Assembly (NCBI RefSeq): GCF_009877425.1
Contig: NZ_WXEY01000004.1
Span: forward strand, 1-64,000
Direction: 5' to 3'
Length of the DNA stretch: 64,000 nt
Origin: Heliomicrobium undosum
GTDB lineage: Bacteria; Bacillota; Desulfitobacteriia; Heliobacteriales; Heliobacteriaceae
Numbering within the stretch: the first letter of the stretch is position 1; every line of letters starts with the position of its first letter. The notes below the pieces were generated by a model that made no database searches, was not told where the DNA came from, and saw nothing but the letters and a program-made list of their open reading frames with translations. Below are positions 59,061-64,000 of the stretch, piece by piece. Position numbers and translations under genes: made by a program.

Positions 59061-59648
59061 ATGAGGAAGGATGCATTCGTTTACAAACCCGTACGATATT
59101 TTGTGATCACCTTTCTGTTTACCTGGACCGCCTGGTTCCTCTCGGCCTTTTTAAGCTTTCAGGCTGGGTGGGAGGCGCTGCAAGGCGCAATGATGGGCAT
59201 CGGCCTGCTGGGTCCGCTCGTCGCTGCGTTATGGATGGTCTACGGATCAAAGATCAGCGTCTTGAAACAGGATTTTGCAAACAAGCTGACCAACCTCAAC
59301 CGGATCCAGCCGATCTTCCTGCCTGTCGTCATCCTGCTGATGCCCCTCGTCATGGTCCTGTCGATCCTGCTGTCTACGGCATTTGGCCAGGTCATCCCGA
59401 TGACCATCATCACCAACTGGCTTTACTATAAGAACAACCGCAGCATCATTGCCGCCATCGTCTTTCACGCCGTCGTTGTCGTGTCCTCGGAAATGTTTCA
59501 AGCAGTGGACTTCACAAAATGCATCGTCACGGTTGTGCTGGCGATGATCGCAGTCAGCATCGTCCTGATAGACAGTAACTTCTTTTTCAATAAAAACAAG
59601 GCTGTCCTTTTCACAGATCTCGATGGTACGCCTGGTCGCTTTGTGTAA
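59061..59648 (+). CDS. CPBP-family membrane protein lacking the catalytic segment
   Basis: A 195-residue membrane protein with about five to six helices. The start VRYFVITFLFTWTAWFLSAFLSF and the later TNWLYYKNNRSIIAAIVFHAVVVV are characteristic of CPBP intramembrane metalloproteases (CAAX protease/bacteriocin-processing type). The usual EExxxR and HxxxH-containing segments expected between them are absent: the sequence jumps from LLSTAFGQ to VIPMTIITNWLY. An in-frame internal deletion of some 70-90 residues is likely, leaving an inactive product. ATG 59061 has GGAGG at 59049-59053; ATG 59055 is too close. Confidence 0.75.
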   Translation: MRKDAFVYKPVRYFVITFLFTWTAWFLSAFLSFQAGWEALQGAMMGIGLLGPLVAALWMVYGSKISVLKQDFANKLTNLNRIQPIFLPVVILLMPLVMVLSILLSTAFGQVIPMTIITNWLYYKNNRSIIAAIVFHAVVVVSSEMFQAVDFTKCIVTVVLAMIAVSIVLIDSNFFFNKNKAVLFTDLDGTPGRFV

Positions 59649-59666
59649 GCCCGAAAGGAGCAGAAA

Positions 59667-60995
59667 ATGGCTCAGAATTACGGCTTCTCCAGATTCATGG
59701 TTGTCTGGTCCGGACAGTTGATCTCCAACATCGGGAGCGGGCTGACGGCTTTTACGCTCGGCTTGTTCGTGTATCAGACGACGGAGAGCGCCACGAGTTA
59801 TGCCCTGCTCATGCTTTTTTCCTTTCTGCCGTCGTTGTTGCTGAAGCCTGTCGGCGGGGTGTTGGCTGACCGCTTTGACCGGCGACTGATGATGATCACC
59901 GGCGACCTGGGGTCGGCCATGGGCTTGCTATTCATTCTCGGTTGGCTGCTTTCCGGCCACTTGGCGCTGTGGCAGATTTACACGGGCGCAGCCATCAGTT
60001 CGGTATTTGCAGCCTTGCAAAACCCAGCCTACAAGGCTTCGGTGTCCGACTTCCTGCCAGAAGAAAGGTTCGCCCAGGCGAGCGGGTTGATGCAACTCGC
60101 CGCCTCGTCCCAGTACCTCGTCTCACCGGTCCTGTCCGGTTTTTTGTTCAACCGGATAGACATAAAATATATCCTCCTCATCGATATGGCTACCTTCTTC
60201 ATCGCTGTGCTGGCTGTCTTTTTCGTGCGGGCGAACCAAGCCACTTCGTTGCGAAAAGTGGAAAAACCGCAACTCTTTTCAGAAATGCGAGAGGGCTTTC
60301 ATGCGATCACCGGCAACAAAGGCATCGTCATCCTGATCGCCATCACGTCGGTGCTTTGTTTCTATATTGGCTTTTTGCAGACCCTCTTCGGGCCGATGCT
60401 GCTCCATTTGATGGACGCCGAAAGCTTTGGCGTCACGCAGGCCCTCTGCGCTGCCGGACTGCTGGTCAGCAGCTTGTTGATAGGGGTGATGGGCGGTTCT
60501 GAACGTCATGTCAGCACGATCTCCCTGTCCCTGTTTTTGGTCGGGCTGTTCTATGCATGGATTGGCTGCTCCACGAACAGGCACTTCATCATCGTATCCG
60601 GCTTTCTCTTTTTCTTCACGCTGCCCTTTGTCCAGACCAGCCTGGAAGTGCTGATCCGCCGGAATGTAGACAACGAAAAGCAAGGGCGCGTCTGGTCGAT
60701 CATCTCCCTTGTCACCCAGTTGGGCTATCCTGTGGCCTATGGTTTGGCAGGCCCCTTGGCCGACGATGTCTTCAATCCCTTGTTGATGGAACAGGGCCTT
60801 CTCGCACCGACCGTCGGCAGGTTGATCGGCGCCGGAACGGGGCGGGGGATCGGGCTGATGTTCATCATCGCCGGCGTTCTCGTGATCCTTCTGGCCGCAG
60901 CGATCAGCCGGAACAGGGCCATAAGAGACCTTGAAAAAGGGGAAGGCCAAGGTGAGCCGTTCCCACCGGCCGGTTTGGGTCAGGCGAATACGTAG
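59667..60995 (+). CDS. MFS exporter (MefA/TetV-like, MFS_3 group)
   Basis: A 442-residue 12-helix MFS protein. The start RFMVVWSGQLISNIGSGLTAFTLGL, motif A-like GGVLADRFDRRLMMITGDL, and LQNPAYKASVSDFLPEERFAQASGL are typical of the macrolide/antibiotic efflux subgroup with the DHA3-type fold. AAAGGAG precedes ATG 59667, 19 bases after the CPBP gene. Together with TetR it forms a regulator-efflux cassette for a toxic small molecule. The substrate is unknown. Confidence 0.92.
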   Translation: MAQNYGFSRFMVVWSGQLISNIGSGLTAFTLGLFVYQTTESATSYALLMLFSFLPSLLLKPVGGVLADRFDRRLMMITGDLGSAMGLLFILGWLLSGHLALWQIYTGAAISSVFAALQNPAYKASVSDFLPEERFAQASGLMQLAASSQYLVSPVLSGFLFNRIDIKYILLIDMATFFIAVLAVFFVRANQATSLRKVEKPQLFSEMREGFHAITGNKGIVILIAITSVLCFYIGFLQTLFGPMLLHLMDAESFGVTQALCAAGLLVSSLLIGVMGGSERHVSTISLSLFLVGLFYAWIGCSTNRHFIIVSGFLFFFTLPFVQTSLEVLIRRNVDNEKQGRVWSIISLVTQLGYPVAYGLAGPLADDVFNPLLMEQGLLAPTVGRLIGAGTGRGIGLMFIIAGVLVILLAAAISRNRAIRDLEKGEGQGEPFPPAGLGQANT

Positions 60996-61228
60996 CGGCG
61001 GTCTGCCGGAATATGGTTTCACGATGGAACAGAGAGGCTGCCACCATGCCCGACATGGGTTCCTATGCGAATCCGAGAACCAAATTCGGTCAATAAAGAG
61101 TTCAAAAGATTTGAAAGAATGTAGGCGTAAGCGTAGAATTAACATTCAGAAGAAAGCAATTGAGATTGACGCCTAATGATGCGAAAAGGGATCTGCCACA
61201 TAGGATATGGAAGCGGGAGAGGATTCAG

Positions 61229-61732
61229 ATGGATTTAATCGACATTCGCGGTGAAATCAATCAACATGTAAGGCTCCTGATAAATAACGCCAATTTTAGA
61301 CTGGGTCGTTGCGGTGATTCGAGGATTCGTTTTACTTCGGACAACATGACGCTTGCAGATTCAAAAGGCGGCGCACTATTAATCAATTCACGAAGGTTAT
61401 TTGTTTTTGAATGTGAGCTAAGGCAAGATGCATATACGCTTCAGCTGCTCATCTCCCGTGGTGAAAAGCACAATAGGGAAAGGGCCTTAAAGGTTTATTA
61501 TGACCATCGTAATACGGTGGAGTTAGCGTGGGTGTATGGAATAGCCTCGAATGCCGTGGATAGACACAATACGAGAATTTACAAGATTAAGTTGTTAGAA
61601 GATAGCGAACTACAAACGAATGATTACGGTGAGAGAGTCAATCGGGCAAAAGGACTTGTTGGGGAAAGATTCAACCACTTTATCCAAAAAGATGTACCTG
61701 AATTAGAAAGGTTATTTGGTGTGTTACAGTAA
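61229..61732 (+). CDS. Hypothetical protein, AT-rich orphan
   Basis: A 167-residue soluble protein that I do not recognise. It begins MDLIDIRGEINQHVRLLINNA, contains an alpha/beta stretch with a basic YYDHRNTVELAWVYG segment, and ends with ERFNHFIQKDVPELERLFG. No transmembrane helix, no Cys motif. ATG 61229 is chosen for GGGAGAGG at 61215-61222; the open frame begins at 61160. It is noticeably more AT-rich than flanking genes and is isolated: 233 bases after the MFS gene and before a bidirectional terminator. Probably acquired. Confidence 0.65.
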   Translation: MDLIDIRGEINQHVRLLINNANFRLGRCGDSRIRFTSDNMTLADSKGGALLINSRRLFVFECELRQDAYTLQLLISRGEKHNRERALKVYYDHRNTVELAWVYGIASNAVDRHNTRIYKIKLLEDSELQTNDYGERVNRAKGLVGERFNHFIQKDVPELERLFGVLQ

Positions 61733-61806
61733 TTGACTCAACAGCCGGAGGCCGGCAAATGGACAAGTGCCTTTGACGGAATGATGTTCTAAAAAACAAT
61801 ATCAGA

Positions 61807-61854
61807 AAACGAGAAGAAACCTGCCGCTACAATGCAGTAGGTTTCTTCTCGTTT
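61807..61854. terminator. Bidirectional terminator
   Basis: AAACGAGAAGAAACCT (61807-61822) pairs perfectly with AGGTTTCTTCTCGTTT (61839-61854). It lies between the plus-strand orphan gene and the 3' end of the minus-strand RND gene. Confidence 0.88.
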
Positions 61855-61870
61855 AGGATTCTTGAAGTTG

Positions 61871-64000
61871 CTACCTTAATGAGGTTGTTTTCCCTATCCG
61901 CCCCTTCACCCTGGCTAACACCGTATAAAAGCACGGCACGATCACGAGCGTCAGCATTGTGGAGAAGAACAGCCCCGAGATGATCGTCACCGCCATGGGC
62001 TGGAAGAGCACGTCGCCCGAGATGGCCAGGGGGAGCAGGCCGGCGATGGCGGTGCCGGAGGTGAGCAGGATGGGCCGCAACCGGGCTTCACCGGCGGAGA
62101 TGACGGCTTCGATCAATTCCTGACCGCCGTGGCGGGCTTCTTCGATGAACTCGACGAGGATGATGCCGTTTCGGACGACGATGCCGGCCAGGCAGATAGC
62201 GCCCATCATGGTCATGAAGCCGAGGGGCGTTCGCGTGATGAACAATCCGATCAGGCTGCCGGCGAAGGCGAGGAAGATGGTGCTCAAGACGAGGAAGGGG
62301 ATCGACAGGGAGTAGAACTGCATGGCGATCAGGATGACGATGAGGAAGACGACGACTACCGACAACTTGCCCATGTCGACGAAGACTTCGGTCTGGTCGG
62401 ACGTCTCGCCGCCGATCTCGTAGCGGTAACCGTCGGGCATTTGCAGGGCCTCCAGCTTCGGCTTCAGTTCGGCGATCGCTTCCGTGGCCGTCCGGTCTTT
62501 CAGGTCCGAAGAGACGGTGACGACGCGGGAGAGGTTTCTGTGGGAGATGGAAGAGATGGCAAAACCGGGCTTCACATCGGCCAATTGGTAGAGGGGGATC
62601 TGCTCGCCCCGGGCGTTCGGGACGGTGAGGCGGTGAATGGCTGTCAGGGGATCGACGCCTTTGGCTTCACTGTACAGCGTGATGTCGATCAGGTCGCGCC
62701 CCGTGTCATACTTGCTGACGGACAGGCCTTCACTGACGAGGCGGATGGTGCGGGACAGGTCGCCTTCATTCACCAGGAGGGCATCCATCATGTCCTTGCG
62801 GACCTGGAAGTTGAGGGCGTATTTGTCGACGCCGAAGGAATCATTGATATCGAATGTCCCTGGCATATCTTTGATGATGTTCTGGACCTGCTGGGAGAGG
62901 CCGCGCAACTGTTCCACGTCGCTCCCGTAGAGGCGGACGACGATGGGTTTGCCCACCGGCGGGCCGCCTTCCATTTCTTTCGGGATGACCGTCGCTTGAG
63001 GGAAACGCTCGGACAGTTCCTTTTCCCACAATGCGACCGCTTTCGATGTGGGCAGTTTCTCCTTGTCCACTTTGACGACGATCTGACCGATGTTGTCAGC
63101 GTTGCCCAAGCCCGTATCGCCGCTGAACATTTTCGGGGCAAAGGTTCCTGCATAGCCGGCTGTCATGGTCACCCCTGGCTGTTCATCGACCCAGCGGCAG
63201 ATCTCATTGAGAGTGCGAGCCGTTTCCGCAATGCTGGTGCCGACGGGGGTGCGCACGTTGATGAACATTTCAGCGCGGTCGGCCGTGGGGAACAGTTGGA
63301 TCGGCGTAAAGGGGATTAAGGCGTAGCCAATCAAGGCGACACCGACGCCGATCAAGCCGGTGCGCAAGGGGTGACGAAGCATCTTGGGCATCAACGTCCC
63401 GGCGTAATAGGCGGTGAGCCGCTGGATCTGGGGGCCAAGCAGACCGGCAGGTTTTCGGTAAAAATCATCAGCCGATGCGGTTTCGGCATGGCTGGTGCTT
63501 TGTCCGCTTTGTCCGCTGCTTTGCCCATTGTCTTGTCCCTTTCCCTGCCGGCGCGTTTCCCGCCACTCCCGGAAGATGGGGATGACCGACAGGGACATGA
63601 CCATCGAGGCCACCATGGCCAGGGTGATGATGATGGGGATGGGTTTGATGAAGGAACCGACGTTGCCGTCGAGCAGGGCCAGCGGCGCAAAGGCGCAGAT
63701 GGTGGCCAGTGTGGCCGTCAGGATGGAGATGGCGACTTCCTTGCTGCCCCGGATGGCGGCTTCCGTCGGGCTTTCGCCGAGGACGGCGAGGCGGCGCTCG
63801 ATGTTGTCGTTGACGACGACGGCGTCATCGACGAGGATGCCCAGGACGATGATCAGGGCGATGACCGAGATCTGATTCAACGTCACGCCGAAGCTCCCCA
63901 AGGGAATCAGGCCGACGGCCAGGGAGATGGGGAGGGCCATCATGACCACGAAGGATGTGGTGATGTTTAAGCCCAAGGTGCAAACGAGGACGACGGCGGC
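61871..64000 (-). CDS. RND-family (HAE1/AcrB-type) efflux pump, C-terminal part (partial)
   Basis: The last 710 residues of an RND transporter; the frame stays open through the window edge at 64000, so the N-terminus is upstream of it on the minus strand. Visible are the TM4 region LGILVDDAVVVNDNIERRL with the paired aspartates of the proton relay, FEATURES of the second periplasmic domain (VRTPVGTSIAETARTLNE, KEMEGGPPVGKPIVVRLYG), and the second transmembrane bundle ending with ITLVIVPCFYTVL-type sequence. A Gln/Ser-rich cytosolic loop (GKGQDNGQSSGQSGQS) lies between bundles. It pumps lipophilic compounds or metals; the companion membrane-fusion protein would be upstream, outside the window. 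Confidence 0.93.
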   Translation of the reverse strand, partial: AAVVLVCTLGLNITTSFVVMMALPISLAVGLIPLGSFGVTLNQISVIALIIVLGILVDDAVVVNDNIERRLAVLGESPTEAAIRGSKEVAISILTATLATICAFAPLALLDGNVGSFIKPIPIIITLAMVASMVMSLSVIPIFREWRETRRQGKGQDNGQSSGQSGQSTSHAETASADDFYRKPAGLLGPQIQRLTAYYAGTLMPKMLRHPLRTGLIGVGVALIGYALIPFTPIQLFPTADRAEMFINVRTPVGTSIAETARTLNEICRWVDEQPGVTMTAGYAGTFAPKMFSGDTGLGNADNIGQIVVKVDKEKLPTSKAVALWEKELSERFPQATVIPKEMEGGPPVGKPIVVRLYGSDVEQLRGLSQQVQNIIKDMPGTFDINDSFGVDKYALNFQVRKDMMDALLVNEGDLSRTIRLVSEGLSVSKYDTGRDLIDITLYSEAKGVDPLTAIHRLTVPNARGEQIPLYQLADVKPGFAISSISHRNLSRVVTVSSDLKDRTATEAIAELKPKLEALQMPDGYRYEIGGETSDQTEVFVDMGKLSVVVVFLIVILIAMQFYSLSIPFLVLSTIFLAFAGSLIGLFITRTPLGFMTMMGAICLAGIVVRNGIILVEFIEEARHGGQELIEAVISAGEARLRPILLTSGTAIAGLLPLAISGDVLFQPMAVTIISGLFFSTMLTLVIVPCFYTVLARVKGRIGKTTSLR

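Noticed and set aside
62129-63319. 396-codon plus-strand frame opposite the RND gene
   Set aside because: The minus-strand RND protein is unmistakable; this frame gives an Asp/Gly/His-rich artefact.

Overview
The window looks like chromosomal DNA of a nitrogen-fixing, endospore-lineage Clostridia bacterium, most probably a heliobacterium (Heliobacterium/Heliomicrobium group). The evidence is a moderately GC-rich Firmicutes-style genome with strong AGGAGG ribosome binding sites, many TTG/GTG starts and a serine T-box leader, plus the compact nif order nifI1-nifI2-nifH-D-K-E-N-X-fdx-nifB-nifV. No photosynthesis gene is present, so the genus is inference.

Layout. 1-1110: the last bases of a 23S rRNA gene with a terminator directly behind it, then an AT-rich stretch with one DMP19-like gene and a decayed reading frame. 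1111-3610: pxpB-pxpC-pxpA, the 5-oxoprolinase operon. 3611-15517: a HutP-like RNA-binding protein gene flanked by two terminator-like hairpins, then the whole nif operon and a small unknown gene. 15634-25065: two EamA-family transporters, PLP synthase (pdxS-pdxT), a hydrolase, and a T-box-controlled serine block (aminotransferase, serA, serS). 25221-38738: signalling and transport genes (4xCBS-PAS-GAF-GGDEF protein, RidA, tRNA-Ser, two orphan histidine kinases, an FAD protein, a chemoreceptor, a 52-residue protein, an OFA-type MFS transporter, a DUF421 protein).

38863-45724: a sigma-54 activator that carries its own HPr-like domain stands before a sigma-54 promoter and dhaK-dhaL-dhaM-ptsH-ptsI. 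This is a self-contained PTS-driven dihydroxyacetone kinase system. A near-consensus parS (ParB) site lies at the dhaM stop codon. 45837-50261: an island with a broken Mrp-type ATPase, a PadR regulator with a Gly/Pro-rich N-terminus, two ferredoxin-containing MinD-like ATPases, a DUF5320 Gly-rich protein, a Tat-exported Rieske protein and two NifX-like proteins. It has no assigned function and is the best candidate here for an undescribed system.

50365-64000: a second chemoreceptor, tandem secreted YcdB/YcdC-like proteins, four tRNA genes (2 x Arg-ACG, Arg-CCT, Ser-CGA) with tadA among them, a toxin-antitoxin remnant, a TetR regulator with a CPBP-family membrane protein lacking its catalytic segment and an MFS exporter, an AT-rich orphan gene, and the 3' part of an RND efflux pump gene on the minus strand running off the window end.

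The nif operon supplies nitrogenase, most of its cofactor assembly (NifB, NifE, NifN, NifX, NifV, a ferredoxin) and post-translational nitrogen control (NifI1/NifI2). nifA, nifU, nifS and molybdate transport genes are not in the window. No CRISPR array, insertion sequence or prophage was seen.
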